This document shows positions 1 to 9,307 of a DNA stretch of 64,000 nt, piece after piece. The notes under the pieces are model-generated. The model did no database searches, was not told where the DNA came from, and saw only the letters and a list, made by a program, of their open reading frames with translations. The stretch covers positions 124,001 to 188,000 of the forward strand of contig JAAALK010000283.1 in NCBI GenBank assembly GCA_019279435.1, in the 5' to 3' direction. The first letter of the stretch is position 1; each line of letters opens with the position of its first letter. Position numbers and translations under genes: made by a program. The DNA comes from Zizania palustris (lineage: Eukaryota; Streptophyta; Magnoliopsida; Poales; Poaceae).

Positions 1-690
1 AATGCGCCACACCGGGGCACCTCGGGTAGTACAAGCCGTAGTCAAAGGTGCCCGTGACATAGCGTAGGATCCTCTTCACGGCCTGCTGATGCTCCATCGT
101 CAGTCGCTGCATGAACCGACTGACGTAGCCAACTGCGAATGCCAAGTCCGGCTGCGTGTGGACAAGGTAGCGAAGGCTGCCCACAATGCGTCGGTACTGC
201 GTCGCGTCCACCTCCTCCACCGTGCTGTCGCGACTCAGCTTTAGCCTTTACTCCATGGGAGTGTAGGCTAGATTGCAGTCGGTGAGTCTGCCTAGCTCGA
301 CGATGCGCTTGGCGTAGGTGGTCTGGCGAAGTGAAGTGCCAAAGCTGTCCTGGTGCACCTCTATCCCAGGTAGGAGAGGAGCCCTAGGTCGCTCATCTGG
401 AAAGTGGCCTTCATCGTTGTTTTGAACGCCTCCACCTCCACCTCCTTGGTGCCGGTTATCACCAAGTCGTCGACGTAGACGCCTACCAGTAGGGCATTGT
501 CTCCCTTGCCCCGCTGGTAGACTGCAGCCTCATGAGCACTTTTCTGGAACCCCATCTGCTTGGGAGTGGAGTCCAGCTTGTCGTTCCAAGCTCGTGGTGC
601 CTATCGCAAGCCATAGAGAGCCTTGCGCAGGCGGAGAACCCTGTTCTCCTTGTCGGGATGACGAATCCTGTCAGCTGTTGGATGTAGACC
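1..690 (-). pseudogene. C1 reverse transcriptase C-terminal part and RNase H start
   Basis: The minus strand of about 361-555 encodes the palm segment of a copia reverse transcriptase with the box YVDD (near 466-477), followed by the conserved MSDLG stretch. Downstream, 1-320 encodes the conserved copia tail (the region before and into RNase H). It is nearly the same sequence as the minus strand of 9043-9307, so both belong to one family. Stops lie around 240-360, so no continuous protein remains. The enzyme would copy element RNA into cDNA in cytoplasmic particles; this copy cannot. The RNase H domain is cut by the window edge. Confidence 0.82.
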
Positions 691-692
691 TC

Positions 693-1463
693 CTACTTCA
701 AGTCGCCATTGAGGAAGGCATACTTGACAACCATGTGGTGAACACGCCAACCCTCCTGGACTGCCAGCACAAGAACACGAATGGACTCTATCCGTGCAAC
801 GGGAGCGAAGGCATCGTCGAAGTCGACTGCCTCCTGCTGAACGAAACCGCGTGCTACCAGCCGAGCCTTGTGCTTGACCACCACCTTGGTCTCATCTTTC
901 TTCAGCTTGAACACCCACTTAAGGGTGATGGCGCGGTGGCCAGCCAAAAGATTAGCCAGCTCCCATGTCTGGTTCCGCTCGACGACGTCCATCTCCTGCT
1001 GCATCGCGGCGCGCCAGGCTGCGTCTCCTTTCGCCTCAGCGAAGGAACGTGGCTCACCGTCGTTGTGCGCCAGGTGCAGCTCCGCATCGAAGTCATGTTG
1101 CGCCATCCCAGGAACGGGCTGCTCACCAAGGATGTTATCCATGGTGCGGTAACGTAGAGGCTCGCCGTCGTGGCAAGCATCGACACGGTCCCCGTCGTTT
1201 GACAATGGAGTAGTGAACTCCACTATGCGCTGCTCATCATGGACTGAAGCTGTGGATGCCAATCCCGGAGATGTGGGTGCCGGTGTAGGAGAGCGGGGTG
1301 TGGCCGGTGCAGAAGGTGGAGTACTTGCCGGAGCTGATGATGTGACAGGTGTTGGGGCAAGCGAGCTCGGTGAAGGTGAGCTGCTAGCTCCCCCTGCTTC
1401 CTCGAAGTAGACGTAGTCGATGATGAAATCGTTGATCGTCGAAATCGATCCATCATCCGCCAT
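693..1463 (-). pseudogene. C1 integrase/RT linker and reverse transcriptase N-terminal part
   Basis: This is a 256-residue open stretch on the minus strand. The first about 90 residues are a Ser/Pro/Thr/Ala-rich linker, typical between integrase and reverse transcriptase in copia elements. From about residue 140 the reverse transcriptase start is clear: WRAAMQQEMD, then NQTWEL, LKWVFKLK, HKARLVARGF, and DDAFAPVAR. The catalytic motif-A region reads MVVKYAFLNGDL; in intact copia enzymes this is usually LDVKTAFLNG, so the motif-A aspartate appears changed to valine. The reading frame is lost at the left end near 690. The same linker start (DDG..STI.DF..DY..F) is found on the plus strand at 11.9-12.05 kb. 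Confidence 0.85.
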
Positions 1464-1480
1464 CGTGCCCCACGTCTAGC

Positions 1481-2400
1481 CTAGCCCTTCGTCGAACACA
1501 ACGTCTCGCGAGATGTGGACGCGTTGTGTCGTAGGGTCGAGGATGCGGTAGGCCTTGGAGCCCTCCGCATAGCCGATGAAGACCCCTTGCATGCTCTGGT
1601 CGTCAAGCTTGCCGACGTGGTTGAGCTCCTTGACGAATGCCAGGCAACAAAAAACGTGGGGGTGGCCGACCGTTGGCTTGTGTCCGTGCTAGGCTTCATA
1701 CAGCGTCTCGCCGTTAAGAGCCTTGGTGGGCGAGCGGTTGAGGAGATGGACGACAGTCATCACCGCGTCTCCCCAATAGATCGCCGGCATCCCCCTCTGC
1801 TTAAGGAGGGCGCGAATAGTGGCCACCACCGTTTGGTTGCGGCGCTCGACGACGCCGTTCTGCTGTGGTGTGTACGGCGTGGAGTAGTGGCGCTGAATCC
1901 CCTCGTCGGCGCAGTTTCGCCGCGAACTCAGCCTCCGTGAACTCATCGCCGTTGTCCCTGCGCAACACCCGGAGCTTGCAGTCACAGTCCTTCTCCGCAG
2001 CAGCTTGATGACGCTTGATAGCGTCTGCAGTTGTCGCTGCCGCCTTGGTGTCGAGAAGCACTACCCACATGTAGCGGGACACATCGACGAGGAGGAGGAA
2101 GTAGCGCCGACCTCCAGGGGTAGCCGGTGTCACGAGACCGCAAAGGTCGTCGTGCACGAGCTCGAGCTTCTCCTTGGCGTGAAAGCTCGCCTGGCGAGGG
2201 AATGGGAGTCGCCGCTGCTTTGTCAGCATGCAAGAGTCGCAGAACAGCACCACATGCTCGACACTCGGCATGCCCCGCACCATCTCCTTGATGCTGAGCT
2301 GCTTTAGGGCCTCAAAATTGAGGTGCCCAAAGCGCTCGTGCCACCGCCAGGCGTCGTCGTCACGGTGGGCTGCAAGACACACGGGCTGCGCCACCTGCAC
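1481..2400 (-). pseudogene. C1 integrase (frameshifted)
   Basis: The minus strand of 1801-2400 encodes the gag-pre-integrase zinc-binding segment (HERFGH ... CDSC) and the start of the integrase core: HDDLCG with the first catalytic Asp, and LRRDNGDEF with the second. The frame then shifts near 1960. The rest of the core (YTPQQNGVVERRN with the catalytic Glu, then LLKQRGMPAIYWGDAV) is in another frame at 1689-1985. A further stretch to about 1481 carries the C-terminal part, again with breaks. Integrase would join element cDNA to chromosomal DNA. This copy is dead. The block LLKQRGMP to KALNGETLYEA is matched by the plus-strand C1 fragment at about 11.55-11.68 kb. Confidence 0.85.
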
Positions 2401-2735
2401 ATTGAGGACATAGAGGCGATTGCTTCCTATGTTTACCTTGGCGACAAGTTGGTGCTAATGATCCCAGATGCGCAGCACCCCATGCTCGATCTCCACGCGC
2501 GAGCCATTCTCATCCAACTGGCCAAGGCTGATGATGGAGTTCCTCAGCTCAGGGATGTAGTAGATACCGGTGAGCATCCGATGCTCGTCGGTCTTGGCGG
2601 TGAAGATGATAGAGCCGACACCCCTTATCTCCACGGCGGAGGCGTCCCCAAACATGACGGAGCCTCGCACGCTGGAGTCCTGGTCGGAGAAGTGGTCTCA
2701 CCGCCCGGTCATGTGATGGGTGGCGCCGGTGTTGA
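2401..2735 (-). pseudogene. C1 protease region with catalytic Asp changed
   Basis: The minus strand encodes a copia aspartic protease. The active-site segment reads NTGATHHMTG close to 2700-2735, where family members have DTGA or DSGA, so the catalytic Asp is Asn here. A stop follows within about 15 residues. The downstream part VMFGDASAVEIRGVG ... GIYYIPELRNSIISLGQL (2455-2670) is typical of the protease to gag-pre-integrase stretch. Insertion of C2 at 2740 lies a few codons upstream of the active site. Confidence 0.8.
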
Positions 2736-2740
2736 GGAAC

Positions 2741-2925
2741 TGTTAGGCAATAGAATATGCTGCAGCCCCTCACCATATGCTGCGGCATATCACAACCATA
2801 ATTAGCAGATATAAATCAAGGGAATTACCCTTGCCTTGTAAAGCAAGGCCAGCCGGCCCTATATAATAGAAGGCACACCCTCCCATTGAGGTGTGGCCAA
2901 TTGCCCCAAATTCTAATCTTCTACA
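2741..2925 (+). repeat. C2 5' LTR (185 bp, internally deleted)
   Basis: It begins TGTTAGGCAATAG and ends TCTTCTACA. Relative to the 239-bp 3' LTR it lacks 54 bp. The missing block lies between two copies of TTAGCAGATrTAAATCA that are both still present in the 3' LTR, so deletion between short direct repeats explains it. A TATA-like CTATATAATA lies at 2859-2868. Confidence 0.93.
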
Positions 2926-2940
2926 TGGTATCAGAGCTCA
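2926..2940 (+). other. C2 primer binding site
   Basis: TGGTATCAGAGC directly follows the 5' LTR. It is complementary to the 3' end of plant initiator tRNA-Met, the usual primer for copia minus-strand synthesis. Confidence 0.9.
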
Positions 2941-3283
2941 GGTCCCGATCCCGATCTAATCTCGCGATCTCTCCCCTCCCCATGGGAACCGACTCAGACC
3001 TCTCTTCTGCCACCAGCGGCGCTCTCCAAAGCAATGCTGCCCCCGTGATCTGCCCCTTCGCCACCATCAACATCAAGCTCCACGTCCCCATGACCCTTGA
3101 GTTGAAGCCCTCTAACTTCACCAAGTTGTCGACGGCGTTCCAGGCCACATGTGGGAAATTTGGGCTGCTTCATCATCTCGCCACCACCTCCACCTCGAAC
3201 TCCGCTGAGACCTGGCTGCAGGCTAACTTCTGTGTCCGCGGATGGATGTACATCACCGTCTCCGACGCCGTCCTCAACCTCAC

Positions 3284-3370
3284 TGTTGGACTATGGATAA
3301 AAGCCCCCACCTCTCCCACTATAATGCCTAGGTTTTATGGTTGGGTTGGCTAGGTGGGGTGAGCCTAACA
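3284..3370 (+). repeat. SMART-like element 5' LTR
   Basis: 87 bp, TGTTGGAC to CCTAACA, no difference from the 3' copy at 3540-3626. Confidence 0.92.
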
Positions 3371-3403
3371 TGGTATCAGAGCCAAGGTCCTGGGTTCGAA
3401 TCC
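3347..3403 (+). promoter_or_regulatory. tRNA-like A-box and B-box pair in the SMART-like element
   Basis: TGGCTAGGTGG at 3347-3357 differs by one base from the pol III A-box form TGGCnnAGTGG. GGTTCGAATCC at 3393-3403 is a perfect B-box (GGTTCGAnTCC). Their starts are 46 bp apart, a normal tRNA-gene spacing. The pair straddles the LTR/primer-site junction. The primer-site half resembles the complement of a tRNA 3' end, whereas the B-box reads in the sense direction of a T-arm (AGGTC variable loop, CTGGG stem, TTCGAAT loop). Transcription by pol III is an inference. Confidence 0.45.
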
Positions 3404-3539
3404 CCCTGGCCACGCATTTCCACATTTCCGCTGCGTGATTTCCCCTGCGCCTATCTAGTGTGCTGAGACCTGTTGCGGGCTACGCCGGGCCTCTAGAACC
3501 TGCTGCGGGCTACGCCGGGCTCGCACGCCGTAGGGGGAA

Positions 3540-3626
3540 TGTTGGACTATGGATAAAAGCCCCCACCTCTCCCACTATAATGCCTAGGTTTTATGGTTGG
3601 GTTGGCTAGGTGGGGTGAGCCTAACA
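3540..3626 (+). repeat. SMART-like element 3' LTR
   Basis: 87 bp, identical to 3284-3370 and preceded by the purine tract AGGGGGAA. Confidence 0.92.
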
Positions 3627-4471
3627 CTCACCATGACCGACGACAAGCAGACGGCAAGCGCTCTTTGGGCGGCCATCGGTGCGGTGTTCCAGGCGAACAA
3701 AGCCCCTCGCGCCATCTTCTTGAATCACGAGTTCCACTCGATGACTCAAGGGGATCTGTCCATTGACGCCTAGTGCGTTCGCATGAAGGAGAAGGCCGAC
3801 GAACTGCGCGACGTTGGGCAGCCCGTCACTGAACCCAACCTCGTCCTCAACCTGCTGCGAGGGCTCAATGAGGTCTACTCCAACGTCGCCGACAACATCG
3901 CCGGGATGCAGCCCCTCACCCTCTCTGCCGCCCAGCACCAGCTCCTCAAAGAACTGCACCTGCACAACGAGGAAAAAGTGCGCGCCACCACCGCCCTCCT
4001 GGCTGCTGCCTCCTCTCTTGGCGGTCCCCAACAGCAGCATCTGCAGGGCGGCCGGCGCCCTAACACCAAGAAGGGTGGCCAGCAGCCCTTCCCAAACTCC
4101 TCCGGCGGCACCCCTGGCAGCACTAGCACCAACAAACGTGTTCCCTGGGGCTTCAATCCCTGGACCGGCGAACGTGTGGCCCTTGGAGAGCGCGTCACCC
4201 CTCCTGGACAGCGTCGCCAGGGCGGTTCTGGCGCCCCTGGAGGTCCTGGTGCCCAGGCTGGGCGCAATCCAGGCATACTAGGGCCTTCCCCGCAGGCCAA
4301 TACCGCCTTTGCTCCGCTCCAGACCTCCTCCAACGGCTCCAACACCTCCACCAGCACCTGGGATGCAGCCGGCCTCATCGCTGCCCTGCAGAACTTGCAA
4401 CTGCAGGACGACTGGATCGTTGACTCCGGCGCCTCCACGCACATGACGTCCTCGGCTGGTATGCTTACCCA

Positions 4472-7400
4472 ATGCCTCCCCCCTCCATCTCCTCAATAAC
4501 AGTAGGTAATGGCACCAGCATTCCTGTTACGTCTAGAGGTCATTCCATCCTTTCTACACCTACCACAAATTTTGCTCTTAATAATATTCTTGTCGCACCA
4601 TCCATAGTTCGCAACCTGCTATCCGTCTGTCAATTCACTCGCGACAATAGTTGTTCCTTTGAATTTGACGCACATGGTTTTTCTGTTAAGGATCTCAGGA
4701 CGGGACACGTGATTCTCCGCTGTAACTGTGATGGGGACCTATACACCATGCCTGCCTCCACCGCTGCCACTCCACCTCATGCTCTCCTGGCTGCTTCATC
4801 CACTCTGTGGCATCAACGTCTCGGCCACCCTGCACCTGCTACTCTAGAACGCCTTAATAAACTGCATGCTGTTTCCTGTAATAAAGTAGACCGCTCTCTA
4901 TGCCACTCATGTCAGATAGGCAAGCATACGCGTCTACCTTTCAGTTCTTCACAGTCCATAACTCATGCCCCTTTCGAACTGATTCACTGTGATGTTTGGA
5001 CTTCCCCCATCAACACTTTGTCTGGTTTTTCATATTACTTGGTATGTTTGGATGATTATAGCCACTACTGTTGGGTTTTTCCACTCCGAAAAAAATCAGA
5101 GGTCCACCAACACTTAGTTGAGCTTGCTGCGCTCTCCAAAACACAATTCAGCTCTCCCATAAAATGTTTTCAGGCTGACAACGGGACTGAATTCATCAAC
5201 ACTGCCACCACCAAATTCTTCGCTGCTCAAGGCACTCACCTCCGCTCCTCCTGTCCCCACACATCACCCCAAAATGGCAAAGCCGAACGCATCATCCGCA
5301 CACTCAACAATTCCATTCGTACCATGCTCCTCCATGCCTCCCTACCTCCTGCATATTGGGCAGAGGGACTCCTGACAGCATGCTACCTCCATAATAGGCA
5401 CCCATCCTCCTCCATTCAGCATGGCATTCCATACACTCTTCTACATAATCAGCCGCCAACCTATAACCATCTGCGTGTTTTTGGGTGTCTCTGTTACCCC
5501 AACATGCAAGCAACCTCCAAACATAAGCTCGCCCCTCGCTCCACGGCGTGCGTCTTCCTCGGATATCCCCTCTCGCACAAAGGTTATCGCTGCCTCGACC
5601 TATCGACACGTCGCATCATCATCTCTCACCATGTCATATTCGATGAGACCACTTTCCCCTTTGCAGCCACCTCAGACGCCTCCTTCCCCGCCTCCCACGA
5701 CTTTCTCCTCGACGACGATATGGTTTCGGTGCCTTGCTCTACTGTTGTTGCAGGTGGGACTTCCTCCTCGACGCCCGTGGTCACTCCATCCCCCTCGGAT
5801 GTTGAGCAACCACCCCCCGACGTTGTGACATCACATGGATCGCCTCCTTCGACACCAGGCGGGCACGGTCACGTGCCCCCGCCTGGACCCAGCGTGGTCC
5901 CTTTTCCACGGGTCTACGTCCGCCGCACCCGCCACGAACTGTCCGGAGCGGCGGCAGCCCCGGCAGCCCCTCCTGACGCCCCGACACCATCGACGGCGCC
6001 CTCATCGGCACCGGTGGCATCGCCTGCTCTGCCACCACCGCCACACACCACCCGCACCATGACGGGTGCCATCCCTCGCATCAGCTATAAAGGGCAGGCG
6101 GCCACTACATCATCCCCACCATCGCCGATTCCGACGAACTACCGCAACGCACTGGACGATGCCAACTGGCGTGCTGCGATGATGGATGAGTACCAGGCCC
6201 TCGTCGACAACAACACCTGGCAGCTCGTTCCGCGCCCCCCCGGCGCCAACATCGTGACAGGGAAGTGGATCTTCCGGCACAAGTTCCATGCCGATGGGTC
6301 CCTCGCCCGCCACAAGGCTCGCTGGGTTGTCCGAGGCTTCTCCCAGCGCAAGGGCGTCGACTACGACGAGACCTTTAGCCCGGTTGTCAAACCGGCCACC
6401 ATACGGTCTGTACTCAGCATCGCCGCGTCCCGCACCTGGCCGATTCACCAGCTGGACGTGAAGAACGCCTTTCTTCACGGCCACCTCGAGGAGACCGTCT
6501 ACTGTTAGCAGCCGCCAGGATTCGTCGACCCTGGTGCTCCAGACCACGTCTGCCGTTTGCAAAAGTCCTTGTATGGACTAAAGCAAGCTCCGCGGGCCTG
6601 GTACCAGCGCTTCGCCACCTTCATCCGGCAGCTCGGCTTCGTCGCCTCCACCTCCGACATGTCCCTTTTCATTTTACGATAAGGGACGAGCCTCGCCTAC
6701 CTACTGCTTTACGCCGACGACATTGTGCTCACCACCTCGTCCTCGGCCCTCCTTCAGCGCATTATGGCTCGGCTGAGCTCCGAGTTCGCCATGACGGATC
6801 TTGGCGCCCTCCACCACTTCCTCGGCATCGCTGTCACACGCTCCTCAGATGGCCTCTTCCTCTCCCAGCGACAGTACGCTATCGAGCTTCTTCAGCGCGC
6901 GGGCATGACTGAGTGTCATCCGACACCGACACCTGTTGACACTCATGCCAAGCTATCCGCGACCGACGGGGTTCTACTGTCAGAGAAGGACGCATCTGAG
7001 TACAGGAGCCTAGCGGGGGCTCTCCAGTACCTGACGCTAACTCGTCCTGATCTGGCCTATGCTGTTCAGCAGGTGTGCCTCTTTATGCACGCCCCGCGCG
7101 AGCCTCATCGTGCGCTTATCAAACGCATCCTACACTTTGTCCAGGGGACTCTCTCCTTGGGTCTTCACATTGGCACCGACTCTGTCGACATGCTGACTGC
7201 CTACTCTGACGCTGACTGGGCAGGCTGTCTAGACTCTCCCACCTCTGGCTTTTGCGTCTATCTCGGCGACAATCTGGTTTCTTGGTCCTCCAAGCGCTAG
7301 ACCACGGTGTCCCGCTCCAGCGCCGAGGCAGAATATCGGGTCGTGGCTCACGTTGTGGCCGAGTGCTGCTGGCTTCGACAGTTACTCCAGGAGCTCCACA

Positions 7401-7678
7401 TCCAGCTGCCCTCCGCCATCGTCGTCTTCTGCGACAACGTCAGCGCCGTCTACATGACGGCCAACCCCGTCCACCACAAGCGAACGAAGCACATTGAGAT
7501 CGACATTCACTTCGTTCGCGAAAAGGTGGCCCTTGGTGAGATTCGGGTTCTCCATGTGCCCTCTTCTCACCAGTTCGCCGACATCATGACTAAAGGGCTT
7601 CCGACATCACTCTTTCGAGAATTTCGATCCAGCCTTTGCGTCCGGGAGCCTCCCGCTTCGACTGCGGGCGGGTGTTAG
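4472..7678 (+). pseudogene. C2 pol: integrase, reverse transcriptase, RNase H
   Basis: From 4472 a 678-codon stretch carries the end of protease, the zinc segment (HQRLGH ... CHSC), the integrase core (HCDVWTSP, QADNGTEF, SPQNGKAER, giving D-D-E), a Ser/Thr/Pro-rich linker and the reverse transcriptase start (NTWQLVPRP, HKARWVVRGF, QLDVKNAFLHG with the motif-A Asp). A TAG stop at 6506 sits where a Gln codon is expected. The palm box YADD follows near 6711, after a TAA at 6680. RNase H follows (SDADWAGC, then a TAG at 7298, SRSSAEAEYR, VFCDN, HHKRTKHIEID). The frame ends six bases inside the 3' LTR. Catalytic residues that can be seen are intact, so decay is by nonsense changes. Confidence 0.92.
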
Positions 7679-7911
7679 GCAATAGAATATGCTGCAGCCC
7701 CTTACCATATGTTGCGGCATATCACAGCCATAATTAGCAGATGTAAATCAGGAATAACAACTGTAAATCAGGGATTAGTTGCTATAGTTAGCAGATATAA
7801 ATCAAGGGAATTACCCTTGCCTTGTAAAGCAAGGCCAGACGGCCCTATATAATAGAAGGCACACCCTCACATTGAGGTGTGGCCAATTGCCCCAAATTCT
7901 AATCTTCTACA
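7673..7911 (+). repeat. C2 3' LTR (239 bp)
   Basis: TGTTAGGC to CTACA, preceded by the purine-rich GCGGGCGGG at 7664-7672. A TATA-like CTATATAATA lies at 7845-7854. It retains both direct repeats between which the 5' LTR lost 54 bp. Confidence 0.94.
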
Positions 7912-7916
7912 GGAAC

Positions 7917-8183
7917 CAACCGTCAATCTTGTCATCGTTGAACCCATTGCCGAGGACGACGTGTGCGCACGATTCGTCGATGTGGAGAAGAGCGGTGACT
8001 GTCGACGCGGGATGGGAGTGCAGCTTAATGTTCCCATGTATAAGGAACAGAGCTGGCTCCTCTTGCGCTTGCGCGACATGTGCCTGACCGCCGCGCTTCG
8101 CTTGCCGGCAGTCCCTAGCCCAATGGCCGATCTTGCCACAGTTGGCGCCGCCAGTAGTGCCTCCATGCGCCTGGGGGCCCTTG
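7917..8183 (-). pseudogene. C1 gag zinc-knuckle fragment
   Basis: The minus strand reads NCGKIGHWARDC near 8110-8145, a copia gag knuckle whose first Cys has become Gly. It continues through EEPALFLIHGNIKLH towards the protease, meeting the C2 insertion site at the GGAAC duplication. On the right it abuts the C1 LTR at 8184 directly. The primer site and the N-terminal half of gag are therefore missing, presumably by deletion. Confidence 0.75.
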
Positions 8184-8550
8184 TGTTAGAGAGAACACTC
8201 GCATTGGTAGGGATGACACTCAAAGTTGGGGCAATTTTCTTCTCATTCAACTCACTCAAATGCCATGCCAATCTGAATGGTTGGGTATAAATATTTATAG
8301 GCTAGTCATGTAGCCTAAGATGCTAGATGCTTGTCTAAGATGCTAAAGCAAAGATATTAGTCTAAGATGCTAAAACAAAGATGCTTAGTCTAGTCTAAGA
8401 TGCTAAAGCAAAGATGTTACTATAAGACGCTAAAGCAAAAGATGCTAAAGGTGCTAAGACTACAAACTTGTCCACACATGGAGATCACACATGTCATGCC
8501 AAACAACATGTCATGTCATAACACATACACACAACAGACTTATCCTCTCA
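8184..8550 (-). repeat. C1 LTR (minus orientation)
   Basis: On the minus strand it starts TGAGAGGATAAG (at 8550) and ends CTCTAACA (at 8184). It is preceded by the purine tract CTTAGGGGGAGAT (8551-8563), so it is the 3' LTR of the fragment at 8551-9307. It also abuts the C1 gag fragment at 7917-8183, as in a recombinant LTR shared by two copies. A minus-strand TATA box (CCTATAAATA) lies at 8285-8301. The unit GTCTAAGATGCTAAA recurs at 8332, 8360 and 8393. Confidence 0.72.
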
Positions 8551-9307
8551 ATCTCCCCCTAAGTCTTGTGTGGCGCCTTCTGGGAAATCTAAACCATCCC
8601 AATTCTGGCGTGAAGCTCCTAGAACTTGATCCACCCAAGCGACTTGGTGAGGAAGTCGGCGAGCTGGTCTTGGGTGTTGTAGCTGGCCTTCACACTCCCC
8701 TCATCCAAACAATTCTGGATGAAGTGGTACTTCACCCGGATGTGCTTGCTGCGCTCATGGAAGATAGGGTTCTTTGCCAAAGCCAAAGCAGACTTGTTGT
8801 TCACCCTGAGCTCCACCGCTTCGGCATCTCTGCCAAGAAGATCGCAAAGCAGCCGAGCCAGCCAGAGAGCATGAGTTGATGCAGAAGTGGCTGCGATGTA
8901 CTCTGCCTCGCAACTGGACATGGCCACCACCTGCTGCTTGACCGATTGCCAGCTAATCAGACACTTGCCAAGGAAGAACAACGTCCCGTTGGTGCTCTTG
9001 CTTGTGTCGATGTCGCCGGCGTGATCGCTGTCGATGTACCCGATGATATGCGCCGCACTGGGGCACCTCGGGTAGTACAAACAGTAGTCAAAGGTCCCCG
9101 CGACATAGCGTAGGATCCTGTTCACGGCCTGCTGATGCTCCGTCGTTGGTCCCTGCATGAACCGACTGACGTAGCCAACTGCGAACGCAAAGTTCGGTCG
9201 CGTGTGGACAAGGTAGCGAAGGCTGACCACAATGCGCAGGTACTGCGTCGCATCCACCTCCTCCGCCGTGTTGTCGCGACTCAGCTTCAGCCTTTCCTCC
9301 ATGGGAG
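8551..9307 (-). pseudogene. C1 RNase H and pol C-terminus (second copy)
   Basis: A 227-codon minus-strand frame (8619-9302) holds the copia tail: KLSRDNTAEEVDATQYLR, HTRPNFAFAVGYVSRFM, YIDSDHAGD (RNase H catalytic Asp), SSCEAEYIAATSA (Glu), and HIRVKYHFI, ending LTKSLGWIKF. A purine tract and LTR follow leftwards. The N-terminal side is cut at 9307 by the Tat-1 LTR, within ATGGGAG, exactly where the copy at 1-310 continues. The two copies are direct repeats about 9 kb apart. The frame is open but is only a fragment. Confidence 0.88.

Larger units (their letters stand above)
1..2740 (-). mobile_element. Ty1/copia element C1, minus strand, 3' part
   Basis: Reading leftwards on the minus strand the order is protease, integrase, reverse transcriptase, RNase H, which is the Ty1/copia order. 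The element runs off the window at position 1 and is interrupted at 2740 by element C2. Its reading continues at 7917 after the duplicated GGAAC (2736-2740 and 7912-7916), where a gag zinc-knuckle fragment follows. Every domain is broken by stops or frameshifts. The same family recurs at 8184-9307 (minus) and 11.48-12.15 kb (plus). No 3' LTR is visible because the window ends inside RNase H. Confidence 0.88.
3284..3626 (+). mobile_element. SMART/TRIM-type miniature LTR retrotransposon (343 bp)
   Basis: Two 87-bp LTRs (3284-3370 and 3540-3626), identical by direct reading, start TGTTGGAC and end CCTAACA. A 5-bp target duplication CTCAC flanks the unit (3279-3283, 3627-3631). A primer binding site TGGTATCAGAGCCA starts at 3371 and the purine tract AGGGGGAA (3532-3539) precedes the 3' LTR. 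The 169-bp interior has no coding sequence and includes a 30-bp unit repeated twice (3468-3527). Size and layout match the SMART-like miniature elements known in grasses, which move with proteins made elsewhere. Identical LTRs mean it is the youngest dated insertion here. It sits in the gag of C2. Confidence 0.93.
2982..4499 (+). pseudogene. C2 gag and protease start, split by an insertion
   Basis: The gag frame opens at ATG 2982. It contains the copia gag signature (KLSTAFQATCGKFGL, WLQANFCVRGWMY) up to 3283, where the SMART-like element interrupts it. It resumes at 3632 in the frame that would follow excision (TDDKQTASALWAAIG, then FLNHEFHSMTQGDL). A TAG stop lies at 3771. The part from 3783 (QPVTEPNLVLNLLRGLN) leads into a Gly/Pro/Gln-rich basic tail. 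No CCHC zinc knuckle is visible. The protease active site WIVDSGASTHMTS lies at about 4410-4450, after which the frame shifts. Gag would form the particle shell. The catalytic DSG is intact. Confidence 0.88.
2741..7911 (+). mobile_element. Ty1/copia element C2, complete but mutated
   Basis: Both LTRs start TGTTAGGC and end CTACA. The flanking 5-bp target duplication GGAAC (2736-2740, 7912-7916) is perfect, so this is an intact insertion into C1. A primer binding site TGGTATCAGAGC follows the 5' LTR at 2926 and a purine-rich GCGGGCGGG precedes the 3' LTR. Between them lie gag, protease, integrase, reverse transcriptase and RNase H in copia order. It cannot make its proteins: stops at 3771, 6506, 6680 and 7298, a frameshift near 4460, and a 343-bp insertion in gag. 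The 5' LTR is 54 bp shorter than the 3' LTR. Confidence 0.95.

Noticed and set aside
594..1157. 187-codon open stretch on the plus strand
   Set aside because: It is the antisense shadow of the C1 reverse transcriptase/linker, which has clear motifs on the minus strand.
3371..3420. Possible tRNA gene (primer-site sequence followed by a T-arm-like GGTTCGAATCC)
   Set aside because: There is no anticodon arm or acceptor stem; only the T-arm-like part is present. Kept as pol III-like boxes instead.
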